The notes: generated by a model from the sequence alone, not told the origin. A stretch of 64,000 nucleotides of DNA from Rikenellaceae bacterium (GCA_015060045.1 SUZH01000001.1:62001-126000); one strand, 5' to 3'. Numbered from the stretch's first letter, positions 48,358 through 57,931 are shown. Numbers and translations: made by a program.

Positions 48358-48386
48358 ATCGAATTCCCACACTTTTCGACCATACT

Positions 48387-49907
48387 ATGAAACGACTACT
48401 CACTACCCTCATTGCTCTAACGCTGATGCTTTCGGCAACGGCCCAAACAGCTACCGAAAAGCGCATTATCCAGTTGGCGCAAACCGATAATCAAACGATG
48501 CACCACCTCGACGTATTGACCAACCGCATTGGCGGTCGTCCGACGGGTTCCGCTGCCGGCGAAAGTGCCGAGCGATGGGCTGCCGACTGCTTCCGCAGTT
48601 GGGGGCTGAAGGTGGAGTTGGAGCCTGTGGGCGAGATGTGTTTGGGCTTCAATCGTGGCGGTTGGTGGGGTCGCATGACAGGCGAGGAGAGCCAGACGCT
48701 CCACTTTGCCACCCCATCCTATTCGGTCGGCACACGGGGTCCCGTGCGAGGCCATGTCGTGATCGAGCCGCGCACCCAAGCGCAGTTCGACCGCAATAAA
48801 GGGCGCATGAAGGGTGCCTGGGTCTTGGTAAACGGCATCTCGGCAGGTTGGACCCTGCCCCGTGGCGAGAAGGCGGCGGAGCGTCGTCGTGCCATCATCG
48901 AGGCCAACAACGAGGCTGAGCGACACAACCGTGCCCTACGAGGCAAAGAGGGCGAGCGCAAGGCGATTGACGAACAGACCCCGGCCCTCTTCTACGACGA
49001 AATGGTCGAGGCGGGCGTGCTGGGCTTTGTGCAGGCTGCCAAAGTTCCTATTCGCGCCCTCTACGACACAACGGCCGTGCGCGGCGGGCTGAGTTTCGAG
49101 GAGCTTCCCTCGACCCCGACCATCCTGCTCAACGAGGAGCAGTATCGCCGCATCCACACGCTCGCTTCACAGCGTCGCGATGTCACGCTCGAATTCGATA
49201 TCCGCAACCACTTCCGACCCGGGCCGATCCCCTACCACAATGTGGTGGCACGCATCGAGGGCACGAAAAAGCCTGATGAGTATGTCATCGTCGGTGCACA
49301 CCTCGACTCCTACGATGTAGCCACAGGCGGTGTCGATTGCGGATCGGGAGTCTCGGTCGTGATGGAGGCGGCCCGCCTGCTCGCTAAAAGCGGTGCAAAA
49401 CCCGATCGCACAATTCTCTTCATCCTCTATGCCGGTGAAGAGTTCGGCTTGTGGGGCTCTTCGGCCTGGGTGGAGCAACACGCCGACCTGCTCCCGAAAA
49501 TCTCCAATCTCTTCAACCGCGATGGCGGCCCGATGCCTTACACCGGCTTTTCGGTGCCTGCCTCGCTCGTGAAGTGTTACGAGCGTCTTGCCGAGCCGCT
49601 CCGCGAGCTCTACCCCGATTACGGATTCCGCATCGACACGCTCCGCACGCGCAAAGTGCCCACCCAGACGGGCGGCACGGACGCGTCGTCGTTTGCCGTC
49701 AAGGGAGTTCCCGCCGTGCAGATGAACGAGTGGAACGACCCGAAGGGATACGGGTTCGAGTATGGCGAGATCTGGCACACGGAGCGCGACACCTACCAAA
49801 AGAGCATCCCCGAGTACCAGGAGCAGGCCTCGGTTGCCATGGCGCTGATGTTGCTTGGTACAGCCAACCTCGACACGACGTGGCCGCGCGAGGAGGTGTA
49901 TGAATAG
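48387..49907 (+). CDS. M28 family zinc aminopeptidase-like exported protein
   Basis: 506 residues with a signal peptide (MKRLLTTLIALTLMLSATAQ). An M28 catalytic domain with a PA-like insert (about 105-235). Zinc ligands and catalytic acid are seen in VGAHLDSYDVATGGVDCGSGV (His, Asp), ILYAGEEFGLWGS (Glu-Glu), FNRDGG (Asp) and EIWHTERDTY (His). It probably trims peptides in the periplasm or outside the cell. It starts 30 bases after the rplS terminator and I see no TAnnTTTG box for it. Confidence 0.9.
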   Translation: MKRLLTTLIALTLMLSATAQTATEKRIIQLAQTDNQTMHHLDVLTNRIGGRPTGSAAGESAERWAADCFRSWGLKVELEPVGEMCLGFNRGGWWGRMTGEESQTLHFATPSYSVGTRGPVRGHVVIEPRTQAQFDRNKGRMKGAWVLVNGISAGWTLPRGEKAAERRRAIIEANNEAERHNRALRGKEGERKAIDEQTPALFYDEMVEAGVLGFVQAAKVPIRALYDTTAVRGGLSFEELPSTPTILLNEEQYRRIHTLASQRRDVTLEFDIRNHFRPGPIPYHNVVARIEGTKKPDEYVIVGAHLDSYDVATGGVDCGSGVSVVMEAARLLAKSGAKPDRTILFILYAGEEFGLWGSSAWVEQHADLLPKISNLFNRDGGPMPYTGFSVPASLVKCYERLAEPLRELYPDYGFRIDTLRTRKVPTQTGGTDASSFAVKGVPAVQMNEWNDPKGYGFEYGEIWHTERDTYQKSIPEYQEQASVAMALMLLGTANLDTTWPREEVYE

Positions 49908-49942
49908 AACGAAGGCGCGAAAATTGGCCGACACGATAACCT

Positions 49943-50066
49943 ATGCAGCCTTTTGGTTGCCATGAGGGCAACTGATTTGCAAAAGAGAAATCCACCTCTC
50001 TGGGTAAACCCAAAGGTGGATTTCTCTTTTTGCAATGCCTCCTTCGGTGGCTACAAAAGGCTGCAT
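49943..50066. repeat. Large nested inverted repeat after the M28 peptidase
   Basis: Outer arms ATGCAGCCTTTT (49943-49954) and AAAAGGCTGCAT (50055-50066) pair perfectly. Inside, 21 bases at 49977-49997 pair with 50014-50035 with a single bulged T, and the loop itself holds GGGT/ACCC. Between the two stems is unpaired sequence with a GAGGGC/GCCTCC remnant. The whole is about 124 bases. There is no coding capacity and no transposase. It could be a non-autonomous element remnant, a processing or terminator structure, or a small RNA. Confidence 0.8.
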
Positions 50067-50398
50067 GCAAGGTTAAAATGTCCCACAACTAAAATATCAA
50101 ATACTTACATTCCCCTCTAAATCTCCCCTTTGAAAAAGGGGAGACTTGGTCGCTTCGCTCCCTTGGTGGTGCTATGGCAGGTGGTGGATTTACGCTGCCA
50201 ACACAAAAGCACAAGCAAGGAAATCGGCATTGGACTTGCTCGAAACGTGACTGAATGGCATATTTGGCATATCGAAGCTGACAATTAGGACAAATTTTCA
50301 CCCCTTTCCGCCAAAAAGTCACTTTGCTGCGGGTTGGCAAATCTTTTGCGTGTTAAAGGCTGTTCGACAAACGAAAAAACAGACTAAAAACACAAAAT
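50067..50398. other. Non-coding spacer upstream of clpB
   Basis: About 330 bases with a 10-bp hairpin TCTCCCCTTT/AAAGGGGAGA (50123-50132 with 50136-50145, loop GAA) of a type dispersed in Bacteroidetes genomes. The following GGGGAGACTTGGTCGCT resembles GGGGGACTTAGTCGCT near 46871. No clear TAnnTTTG box or heat-shock operator precedes clpB; the region nearest the gene (50325-50398) is A/T-rich. Confidence 0.5.
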
Positions 50399-52993
50399 AT
50401 GAACATCAACTCTCTTACAATCAAGGCACAGGAGGCGTTGCAAAGTGCCGTCTCCGTGGCACACGAGAATCGTCAACAGGCCGTTGAGCCGCTCCACCTG
50501 CTGCACGTACTGAGCAAGGAGCAGGACTCGCTCACGGGCTTCCTGCTGGGGCGCGTGGGTGTCAATCTGAAAAGCCTCTCCGAAGAGGTTCGACAAGCCA
50601 TCGAGCGATTGCCGAAGGTCGAAGGGGGTGATCCCTACTTCGCGCCCGACTTAACGCGCGTCATCCAACGTGCCATCGATTTCACGAAACCTTTTGGCGA
50701 TAAATACGCCTCGGTCGAGCACCTGTTGCTGGGCTTGGTGGCCGAGCGTACGACGGCGGCCGAGATCCTGAAGCGCCAGGGAGCGACCGAAAAAGAGCTC
50801 ATGGAGGCCATCCGCACCTTCCGCAAGGGGGCGACGGTCGATTCGCAGACCGCCTCGCAGGAGTACGATGCGTTAGGCAAATACGCCATCAACCTCAACG
50901 AGCAGGCGCGCCAGGGTAAGCTCGACCCCGTGATCGGGCGTGACGAGGAGATTCGTCGTGTGCTGCAGATTCTCTCGCGTCGTACGAAGAACAACCCGAT
51001 TCTGGTCGGCGAGGCGGGTGTCGGTAAGACGGCTATCGCCGAGGGCATTGCCCGCCGTATCATCGACGGCGATGTGCCCGAAAATATCCGCACGAAGTCG
51101 ATCTACTCGCTCGACATGGGTGCGCTGATTGCCGGCGCAAAGTACCAGGGTGAGTTCGAGGAACGACTGAAGGCCGTGGTGCAGGAGGTCATCGCCTCCG
51201 AGGGGGAGATCCTCCTCTTCATCGACGAGATCCATACGCTGGTCGGAGCGGGCAAATCGTCGGGCGCGATGGATGCCGCCAACATCCTGAAGCCTGCCCT
51301 GGCGCGTGGAGACCTGCGTACGATCGGAGCTACGACTCTCGACGAGTTCCAAAAATATTTTGAGCAGGACAAGGCCCTGGAGCGTCGTTTCCAGAAGGTG
51401 ATGGTCAACGAGCCCTCGGTCGAGGATGCTGTTTCGATCCTGCGCGGACTGAAGGAGCGCTACGAGAACCACCACCGTGTCCGCATCAAGGATGAGGCGA
51501 TCGTATCGGCCGTGGAGCTTTCGACCCGCTACATCACCTCGCGTTTTCTGCCCGACAAGGCGATAGACCTGGTCGATGAGGCCGCCTCGCGCCTGCGTTT
51601 GGAGATGAACTCCGTACCCGAAGAGATCGATACGCTCGACCGCCGTGTGCGCCAGCTCGAAATCGAGCGCGAGGCGATCCGCCGCGAGAAGGATGAGGAG
51701 CGTATCGAGCTGCTGACCAAGGAGATCGACGAGCTGAAGGCGCGCGAAGCGCAGATGCGTGCCAAATGGCAGCACCAGCGTGACCTGCTGCAGCAGATCC
51801 AGGGCCAGAAGGAGCAGATCGAGCAATATAAACTCGAGGCCGAGCAGGCTGAACGTCAAAGCGACTTCGGACGCGTGGCGGAGATTCGCTACGGCAAGAT
51901 TGTCGCTGCCGAGCAGCAGATCAAGGCCCTCGAGGCGGAGTACCGCGAGGCCTCGGCGGGCGAATCGATGATCAAGGAGGAGGTCTCGGCCGAGGATGTG
52001 GCCGAGGTGGTATCGCGCTGGACGGGAATCCCCGTGAGCCGCATGCTGGCCTCCGAGCGCGAAAAACTGCTCATGATGGAGCGCGAACTGCACAGCCGCG
52101 TCGTGGGACAAGAGGAGGCGATTGTTGCCATCTCGGATGCCGTGCGTCGTTCACGTGCCGGCTTGAGCGACCCGCGTAAGCCGATCGGTTCGTTCATCTT
52201 CCTCGGCACGACAGGTGTCGGTAAGACGGAGCTGGCGAAGGCGCTGGCCGAGTTCCTCTTCAACGACGACCAGATGATGACCCGTATCGATATGTCGGAG
52301 TACCAGGAGCGCCATGCCGTATCGCGCCTCGTGGGTGCGCCTCCGGGATATGTGGGTTATGACGAGGGTGGTCAGCTGACCGAGGCCGTACGTCGCAAGC
52401 CCTACTCGGTGGTCTTGCTTGACGAGATCGAGAAGGCCCACCCCGATGTCTTCAACATCTTGTTGCAGGTGCTGGACGACGGACGACTGACCGATAACAA
52501 GGGGCGCACGGTCGATTTCCGCAATACGATCATCATCATGACCTCAAACATGGGTTCGCACCTGATTCAGGAGCGCCTCACGGCAGGGTACGATGGTGAG
52601 AAGATCGATCCCGAGCTCTTGGCAAAGACGCGCGACGAGGTAATCGAGCTGCTCAAGCAGCAACTCAAGCCCGAGTTCTTGAACCGTGTGGATGAAATCG
52701 TCCTCTTCGAGCCCCTCTCGAAGGAGAATATCCGCGAGATTGTCGATCTGCAGCTCAAGGCCGTACAGCGACTGCTGTTGCAGAACGGTATCGTGCTCGA
52801 ATACACGGAGGCGGCCCGCAACCGCATTGCCGAGCTGGGCTACGACCCGTTGTTCGGTGCCCGACCCGTCAAGCGTACGATCCAGCGCGAGGTGGTCAAC
52901 GACCTCTCGAAGCGCATCCTGGCCGGCGAGGTGGAACGTACACGACCGATCTGCATCGATGCCGTAGCCGGCGAGCTCACATTCAGCAACTAA
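50399..52993 (+). CDS. clpB: ClpB disaggregase
   Basis: 864-residue hexameric AAA+ chaperone that, with DnaK, pulls apart protein aggregates. Clp N-domain (about 1-145). First AAA+ with Walker A GEAGVGKT (204-211) and Walker B LLFIDEIH. Middle coiled-coil domain (about 400-525, rich in E, R, Q, K) that sets ClpB apart from ClpA/ClpC. Second AAA+ with Walker A GTTGVGKT (603-610), Walker [10 protein letters not shown], pore loop [10 protein letters not shown]-terminal Clp-D2 small domain. Length is normal. Monocistronic with terminator. Confidence 0.98.
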   Translation: MNINSLTIKAQEALQSAVSVAHENRQQAVEPLHLLHVLSKEQDSLTGFLLGRVGVNLKSLSEEVRQAIERLPKVEGGDPYFAPDLTRVIQRAIDFTKPFGDKYASVEHLLLGLVAERTTAAEILKRQGATEKELMEAIRTFRKGATVDSQTASQEYDALGKYAINLNEQARQGKLDPVIGRDEEIRRVLQILSRRTKNNPILVGEAGVGKTAIAEGIARRIIDGDVPENIRTKSIYSLDMGALIAGAKYQGEFEERLKAVVQEVIASEGEILLFIDEIHTLVGAGKSSGAMDAANILKPALARGDLRTIGATTLDEFQKYFEQDKALERRFQKVMVNEPSVEDAVSILRGLKERYENHHRVRIKDEAIVSAVELSTRYITSRFLPDKAIDLVDEAASRLRLEMNSVPEEIDTLDRRVRQLEIEREAIRREKDEERIELLTKEIDELKAREAQMRAKWQHQRDLLQQIQGQKEQIEQYKLEAEQAERQSDFGRVAEIRYGKIVAAEQQIKALEAEYREASAGESMIKEEVSAEDVAEVVSRWTGIPVSRMLASEREKLLMMERELHSRVVGQEEAIVAISDAVRRSRAGLSDPRKPIGSFIFLGTTGVGKTELAKALAEFLFNDDQMMTRIDMSEYQERHAVSRLVGAPPGYVGYDEGGQLTEAVRRKPYSVVLLDEIEKAHPDVFNILLQVLDDGRLTDNKGRTVDFRNTIIIMTSNMGSHLIQERLTAGYDGEKIDPELLAKTRDEVIELLKQQLKPEFLNRVDEIVLFEPLSKENIREIVDLQLKAVQRLLLQNGIVLEYTEAARNRIAELGYDPLFGARPVKRTIQREVVNDLSKRILAGEVERTRPICIDAVAGELTFSN

Positions 52994-53016
52994 CTGCGCG
53001 AAGCTACACTCATGAC

Positions 53017-53061
53017 AAAGGGCGTGTTTCAACTTGCTTGTTGGAACACGCCCTTTTTGTT
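53017..53061 (+). terminator. Terminator after clpB
   Basis: Stem AAAGGGCGTGTT (53017-53028) with AACACGCCCTTT (53045-53056), inner CAA/TTG, then TT. A-rich left arm may let it work for the opposing acetyltransferase gene too. Confidence 0.85.
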
Positions 53062-53072
53062 AGCCACCTTTC

Positions 53073-53573
53073 TTATTGTACCTGAAGGCCCATGATATAA
53101 TCATTCATATAGAATCCCTCACCGATTTCGACATCAACCGTCCGCAGTCGCTCCATCCCCATCCGTAGGTAGAAGCCCACGGCGCGATTTTCGCGATTGA
53201 CATTGAGTTCAATCCAGGCAGGGAGTTCGGCTGCTTTCCGTACGTGGGTCACGGCCTGCTGAAAGAGCCGCTCGCCCACTCCACGCCCCTGGAAATCGGG
53301 CAACACGTAGATTTTTTGCAGGTGGAACAACGAGGTCGCTTGTTGCTCGATGGAGAGATAACCGCACGGAGTATCGTCCGCGTAGGCGATGTAGTAGGTG
53401 TGGCCCTCGGCCATTTGACGCTGCAGACTCTCCACGGAGTACATCCACGCCATCATATACCCCACCTGTCCCGCAGGCAACAGCGGTTCGTAGGTGGCCG
53501 GAAAGACCACCTCGGCCAACGAGCGGATAAGCGGAATATCGCTGACGGTTGCTGGACGAATCGTAATCATCAT
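53073..53573 (-). CDS. GNAT family N-acetyltransferase
   Basis: 166 residues from the paired ATG codons of MMITIRPATV. The acetyl-CoA-binding motif A is LQKIYVLPDFQGRGVGERLFQQAV (V-L-P-x-x-Q-G-R-G-V-G). The N-terminal strand-helix TIRPATVSDIPLIRSLAEVVFP and the C-terminal NRAVGFYLRMGMERLRT complete the fold. The substrate is unknown. An in-frame extension of about 30 codons upstream has no family similarity and is rejected. Confidence 0.9.
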   Translation of the reverse strand: MMITIRPATVSDIPLIRSLAEVVFPATYEPLLPAGQVGYMMAWMYSVESLQRQMAEGHTYYIAYADDTPCGYLSIEQQATSLFHLQKIYVLPDFQGRGVGERLFQQAVTHVRKAAELPAWIELNVNRENRAVGFYLRMGMERLRTVDVEIGEGFYMNDYIMGLQVQ

Positions 53574-53769
53574 GTTTTTGACGTCTTGGTGGAGTAGATT
53601 TTCGTGATCGCAGAAGTGGGGCGGGGAGGTCCCACCAAAGAACGGGGATGGAATGAGGAATTTCAAGGCTTGCGAAGTCCGAGAAACCGGAGCATACCGG
53701 CGTATGTGAGGATTTCGAGGGCAAGCGTAACGCGGAAATTACCATGCCGGGCACGTTCTTGCGCAAAAA

Positions 53770-53794
53770 AGAAAAAGACCGGCTTTGCCGGTCC
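53770..53794 (-). terminator. Terminator after rpmH
   Basis: Stem GACCGGC (53777-53783) with GCCGGTC (53787-53793), 3-base loop. On the minus strand it is followed by TTTTTC. Confidence 0.75.
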
Positions 53795-53822
53795 TATTTC
53801 TTTGCCTGAAGCAGGGTTCGGA

Positions 53823-53987
53823 TTAGTACTTGAACGTCGACTCGTCCGATACCGTCAGCTTCTTGCGACCCTTTGCGCGACGCGCAGCCAACACCTTGCG
53901 GCCGTTAGCCGTAGCCATACGAGCGCGGAAACCGTGCTTGTTAACACGCTTGCGACGCGAGGGCTGATAAGTTCTCTTCATTGCCAT
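53823..53987 (-). CDS. rpmH: Ribosomal protein L34
   Basis: 54 residues, short basic large-subunit protein. From the sequence it reads [20 protein letters not shown], then [20 protein letters not shown] and [29 protein letters not shown] and [12 protein letters not shown] are diagnostic. Two starts are possible, ATG 53987 and ATG 53981 (MKRTYQPS is the usual family start). It has its own promoter. The usual partner rnpA is not next to it, and dnaA is not near. Confidence 0.97.
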   Translation of the reverse strand: MAMKRTYQPSRRKRVNKHGFRARMATANGRKVLAARRAKGRKKLTVSDESTFKY

Positions 53988-54028
53988 AGCTGTATCGTTT
54001 TTGTTGTTTTAGACTTTTTTACGGATTG

Positions 54029-54058
54029 CAAAAGTACAACAAAAAACTAATTCGCAAA
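54029..54058 (-). promoter_or_regulatory. Promoter of rpmH
   Basis: -7 box TACTTTTG (54029-54036) and -33 TTTG (54055-54058) on the minus strand, 18 bases apart; leader about 37 bases. Confidence 0.75.
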
Positions 54059-54109
54059 AATTTTTCATGAAATTATTTCAAAATAGGGGCAAAAAGACGC
54101 TTTTCTTCC

Positions 54110-54117
54110 TATCTTTG
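54110..54117 (+). promoter_or_regulatory. -7 promoter box for murA
   Basis: TATCTTTG on the plus strand, 64 bases before the murA ATG. Confidence 0.6.
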
Positions 54118-54180
54118 TACAAAGAGCGCCCCCATCTGACCGGATTGACGGGCCACAAAACCCTACCAAAGCAAACCACT

Positions 54181-55491
54181 ATGGCAGTATTCAAAGTCGA
54201 GGGCGGACATCGCCTCCACGGAACCATCACCCCGCAAGGCGCCAAAAACGAGGCGTTACAGATTCTTTGTGCGGTCTTGCTCACGCGCGAGCGCGTCGTT
54301 GTACATAATGTACCGGCTATCCTCGATGTGTTGCAGCTCATCGAGCTGCTGCGCCGCATGGGTGTCGAAGTAGAACAGCTCGCCGAAGAGAGCTACGCCT
54401 TCACAGCACGCGAGATCGATTTCGACTACCTGCGTAGCGAAGATTACCGCCGTCGCGCCATGAAGTTGCGTGGTTCGGTGATGCTCATCGGCCCGATGTT
54501 AGCTCGCTTCGGTGTCGGCTACATCCCCAAGCCGGGTGGTGATAAGATCGGCCGCCGCCGTCTCGATACCCACTTCCTCGGTTTCCAGAAGCTGGGCGCC
54601 AAGCTCAATTTCGAGATTGGTGACGACTTCTTCTCGGTCGAGGCCGAGGAGTTGAAGGGCTGCTACATGCTGCTCGACGAGGCCTCGGTGACGGGTACGG
54701 CCAATATCGTGATGGCTGCCGTGATGGCCAAGGGGACGACGACGATCTACAACGCGGCGTGCGAGCCCTACCTACAGCAGCTCTGCAAGATGCTTGTTCG
54801 GATGGGTGCCAAGATCGAGGGCATCGGCTCAAACCTGCTGACGATCCATGGCGTAGAGGCGTTGGGCGGTACGGAGCACACGATGCTGCCCGATATGATC
54901 GAAGTCGGCTCGTTCATCGGCATGGCCGCCATGACCCAATCGGAGCTGACGATCAAGAACGTATCGTACGAGAACCTGGGCATCATTCCCGCTCAATTTG
55001 CCCGTCTCGGCATCCGTTTCGAGCAGCGCGGGGACGATATCTACATCCCGCAACAGGACCACTACAGCATCGAGACCTTCCTCGATGGTTCGATCATGAC
55101 CATCGCCGATGCTCCGTGGCCGGGTCTAACGCCCGACCTGCTGTCGATCTTCCTCGTGGTGGCCACCCAGGCCAAGGGTGCCGTCCTGATCCACCAGAAG
55201 ATGTTCGAAAGCCGCCTCTTCTTCGTCGATAAGCTGATTGACATGGGTGCTCAGATCATCCTTTGCGACCCGCACCGCGCCACCGTGATCGGCCACGACC
55301 ACCAGCACCGCCTGCGCGCTACGCGCATGTCCTCGCCCGATATCCGTGCCGGTGTCGCCCTTTTGATTGCCGCCATGTCGGCCGAAGGCACATCGACCAT
55401 CCAAAATATCGACCAGATCGACCGTGGCTATAAGGATATCGACAAGCGTCTGAACGCCCTGGGTGCCAAGATCACCCGCATCGAAGAGTAA
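54181..55491 (+). CDS. murA: UDP-N-acetylglucosamine 1-carboxyvinyltransferase, Asp-type active site
   Basis: 436 residues. First committed step of peptidoglycan precursor synthesis: enolpyruvyl transfer from PEP to UDP-GlcNAc in the cytoplasm. EPSP-synthase fold. KNEAL at the start holds the conserved Lys-Asn. The active-site loop reads PGGDKIGRRRLDTH, so the catalytic Cys of E. coli MurA (C115) is Asp here (D121). The Cys-to-Asp change is known to give a working but fosfomycin-insensitive enzyme in Mycobacterium, Chlamydia and others. The start is ATG of MAVFKVEGG, downstream of the promoter; the longer frame upstream has no family similarity. tdk follows after 14-26 bases. Confidence 0.97.
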   Translation: MAVFKVEGGHRLHGTITPQGAKNEALQILCAVLLTRERVVVHNVPAILDVLQLIELLRRMGVEVEQLAEESYAFTAREIDFDYLRSEDYRRRAMKLRGSVMLIGPMLARFGVGYIPKPGGDKIGRRRLDTHFLGFQKLGAKLNFEIGDDFFSVEAEELKGCYMLLDEASVTGTANIVMAAVMAKGTTTIYNAACEPYLQQLCKMLVRMGAKIEGIGSNLLTIHGVEALGGTEHTMLPDMIEVGSFIGMAAMTQSELTIKNVSYENLGIIPAQFARLGIRFEQRGDDIYIPQQDHYSIETFLDGSIMTIADAPWPGLTPDLLSIFLVVATQAKGAVLIHQKMFESRLFFVDKLIDMGAQIILCDPHRATVIGHDHQHRLRATRMSSPDIRAGVALLIAAMSAEGTSTIQNIDQIDRGYKDIDKRLNALGAKITRIEE

Positions 55492-55517
55492 GTAATTAAA
55501 AACGAGTGAATACAGAG

Positions 55518-56087
55518 ATGTTTATGGAAAATGCCAGCCAGAAGGGCTGGATCGAGGTGGTCTGCGGATCGATGTTTTCAGGCAAAACCGAGGAGTTGAT
55601 TCGCCGCCTCAAACGTGCGCAATTTGCCCACTTGAAGGTGGAGATTTTCAAACCCAAAATTGATGTCCGCTACTCGGAGGAGGAGGTCGTATCGCACGAC
55701 TCGAACGCCATCCGATCAACCCCCGTCGAGTCGCCGCAAAATATTCTGCTGATGACCTCCGAGGTGGATGTTGTCGGCATTGACGAGGCGCAATTCTTCG
55801 ACGAAAGCATCGTCGAGGTATGCCGTAAATTGGCCGATAGTGGCGTGCGCGTCATTGTGGCGGGCCTCGATATGGACTACTTGGGTAAACCTTTTGGCCC
55901 GATGCCGGCCCTGATGGCGACGGCCGAATACGTAACGAAGGTACACGCCATCTGCGTCCGTTGCGGTAACCTGGCCCACCATTCGCACCGCCTGACGGCC
56001 GACCAGAAACAGGTGATGCTCGGTGCTCACGATAGCTATGAGCCGATCTGCCGCCACTGTTTCAACGAACTGACGGGGCGAAAATAA
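55518..56087 (+). CDS. tdk: Thymidine kinase
   Basis: About 189 residues. Phosphorylates thymidine to dTMP with ATP. Walker [15 protein letters not shown], Walker B-like [11 protein letters not shown], lasso zinc site with Cys pairs CVRCGN and CRHCF. Starts at GTG 55506, ATG 55518 and ATG 55524 are all in frame; I take 55518 because the first two ATG are closest to the conserved start of the fold. It lies 26 bases after murA and is probably cotranscribed with it. A perfect 14-bp terminator follows. Confidence 0.95.
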   Translation: MFMENASQKGWIEVVCGSMFSGKTEELIRRLKRAQFAHLKVEIFKPKIDVRYSEEEVVSHDSNAIRSTPVESPQNILLMTSEVDVVGIDEAQFFDESIVEVCRKLADSGVRVIVAGLDMDYLGKPFGPMPALMATAEYVTKVHAICVRCGNLAHHSHRLTADQKQVMLGAHDSYEPICRHCFNELTGRK

Positions 56088-56117
56088 TCAAGCGGAAGCG
56101 GCCGTTACCCAAAGCAT

Positions 56118-56159
56118 ACGAGGAGCAAATCGCATAGTTGATTTGCTCCTCGTTTTTTT
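56118..56159 (+). terminator. Terminator after tdk
   Basis: Perfect 14-bp stem ACGAGGAGCAAATC (56118-56131) with GATTTGCTCCTCGT (56140-56153), 8-base loop, then seven T. Confidence 0.92.
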
Positions 56160-56165
56160 GGTTTT

Positions 56166-56239
56166 TGACACAAAATGTCACGCACACAATTTTTCATATT
56201 AACTTGTAAAAAAACGATTTTTCATTTCTATTTTACAAG
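56166..56239 (+). promoter_or_regulatory. Two inverted repeats upstream of the antiporter gene
   Basis: TGACA-CAAAA-TGTCA (56166-56180) and CTTGTAAAA (56203-56211) with TTTTACAAG (56231-56239). Both lie in the 237-base leader before the antiporter start and could be operators or leader hairpins. No TAnnTTTG box is evident close by. Confidence 0.4.
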
Positions 56240-56324
56240 ATCATATTATTACCATACAACCCGCCTCGAAAACCTCTTGCACGGTTCTTGTACCAATGGT
56301 CGCAAACCAATCAATACGACACAT

Positions 56325-57803
56325 ATGGAAAACAAGCAATCGCGCCCGAAAAGCGGGTTTAAGCTCAGTGTGATGACACTGGCTATCATGAATGTAACGG
56401 CCGTGGTCAGTCTGCGAGGCTTGGCTGCCGAGGCCGAATACGGACTCTCGTCGGCCTTCTACTACCTCTTTGCGGCGATCGTCTTTCTGATTCCGACGGC
56501 GATGGTGGCAGCCGAATTGGCCGCTATGTTTGCCGACAAGCAGGGTGGCGTCTTTCGCTGGGTAGGCGAGGCGTTTGGCGCCCGTACGGGCTTTGTGGCG
56601 ATCTTCCTGCAGTGGTTCCAATCGACCATCTGGTACCCCACGGTATTGACCTTTGGTGCCGTTTCGATCGCCTTTATCGGCATGAACCAACAGCACGACA
56701 TGGCGCTGGCCTCGAACAAAATCTTCACGCTCGTCATCGTCATGGCCATCTATTGGATCGCTACGTTTGTCGCCCTCAAAGGTCTTTCGTGGGTGGGTAA
56801 AATCTCGAAATGGGGCGGTATGATCGGTACGATTATTCCGGCCGGATTGCTCATTCTACTCGGCATCATCTACCTCGCTACGGGCGGCAAGAATCAGATG
56901 GATCTCTCGACGGGTTTCTTCCCCGACCTGAAGCACTTCGACAACCTCGTCCTGGCGAGCAGCATCTTCCTCTTCTACGCCGGTATGGAGATGATGGGTA
57001 TCCACGTCATGGATGTCGATAATCCGACCCGCAACTACCCCAAGGCGATCATTATCGGTGCCCTGATGACCGTCTCGATCTTCGTCTTGGGTACGTTTGC
57101 CCTCGGTTTCGTCATTCCGACCAACGAGATCAACCTCACCCAATCGCTCTTGATCGGTTTCGACCGCTATTTCGACTATCTGCACCTCTCGTGGGCCAAG
57201 CCCGTGATTGCTGTCTGCCTGATGCTGGGCGTGCTGGCAGGTGTGCTGACCTGGGTAGCTGGTCCTTCGCGCGGTATCTTCGACGTGGGTAAGGCGGGTT
57301 ATCTGCCTCCCTTCTTCCAGCGCACGAACAAGGCCGGCGTGCAGCGCAACATCCTCCTCGTGCAGGGGTGTATCGTCACCTGCCTGGCACTGCTGTTCGT
57401 TGTCATGCCTTCGGTGCAATCCTTCTACCAGATTCTCTCGCAGCTCACCGTGCTACTCTACCTGATTATGTACATGTTGATGTTCTCGGCAGCCATCGTC
57501 CTGCGCTACAAACTCAAAGATACACCCCGTCCCTTCCGACTCGGCAAGGGCAATGGGCTCATGTGGCTGTTGGGGTTGCTGGGCTTTAGCGGCGCCATGC
57601 TGGCCTTCGTATTGAGTTTCGTACCCCCTTCGCAGATCGCAACGGGATCGAAAACGGTATGGTATGCCGTGCTCATCATCGGTTGTATCGTCGTCGTGGC
57701 TACACCGTTTGTGATTTACCAAATGCGTAAGCCTTCGTGGCGCGACAAAGAGGCCACGGCCGATTTTGCCCCCTTCCACTGGGAGGAGAAACGCTCGGCA
57801 TAG
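56325..57803 (+). CDS. APC-superfamily amino acid antiporter (GadC-like)
   Basis: 492 residues with 12 membrane segments. The first helix region LSVMTLAIMNVTAVVSLRGLAAEAEYGLSS and the following TAMVAAELAAMFADKQGGVFRWVGEAFG match the glutamate/GABA antiporter branch of the APC superfamily, as does SSIFLFYAGMEMMGIHVMDVDNP in helix 6. Such proteins swap external glutamate for internal GABA in acid resistance, or other amino acids. No decarboxylase or glutaminase gene is adjacent, so the substrate is open. The start is ATG of MENKQS; the in-frame upstream stretch is A/T-rich leader. Confidence 0.9.
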   Translation: MENKQSRPKSGFKLSVMTLAIMNVTAVVSLRGLAAEAEYGLSSAFYYLFAAIVFLIPTAMVAAELAAMFADKQGGVFRWVGEAFGARTGFVAIFLQWFQSTIWYPTVLTFGAVSIAFIGMNQQHDMALASNKIFTLVIVMAIYWIATFVALKGLSWVGKISKWGGMIGTIIPAGLLILLGIIYLATGGKNQMDLSTGFFPDLKHFDNLVLASSIFLFYAGMEMMGIHVMDVDNPTRNYPKAIIIGALMTVSIFVLGTFALGFVIPTNEINLTQSLLIGFDRYFDYLHLSWAKPVIAVCLMLGVLAGVLTWVAGPSRGIFDVGKAGYLPPFFQRTNKAGVQRNILLVQGCIVTCLALLFVVMPSVQSFYQILSQLTVLLYLIMYMLMFSAAIVLRYKLKDTPRPFRLGKGNGLMWLLGLLGFSGAMLAFVLSFVPPSQIATGSKTVWYAVLIIGCIVVVATPFVIYQMRKPSWRDKEATADFAPFHWEEKRSA

Positions 57804-57820
57804 AGCGGGCCGTAAAGGTG

Positions 57821-57860
57821 CAAAAAAAGACGGGACGCGCTCTTTAAGCGCGTCCCGTTT
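57821..57860. terminator. Bidirectional terminator between antiporter and susD
   Basis: Perfect 11-bp stem ACGGGACGCGC (57830-57840) with GCGCGTCCCGT (57848-57858), 7-base loop, A-run on the left and short T-run on the right. Confidence 0.88.
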
Positions 57861-57931
57861 GTGTTAGAGGTAGCCGAATGATGGGGTTGGACCACCTCCA
57901 ACTATTGAAGTGGGACTTCAATAAATCTTGC

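Noticed and set aside
49943..50066. Insertion sequence
   Set aside because: The inverted repeats enclose no transposase and leave only about 90 bases; at best a non-autonomous remnant.
54067..54180. Longer N-terminus for MurA
   Set aside because: The in-frame extension starts upstream of the -7 box at 54110-54117 and has no MurA similarity; ATG at 54181 gives the family start.
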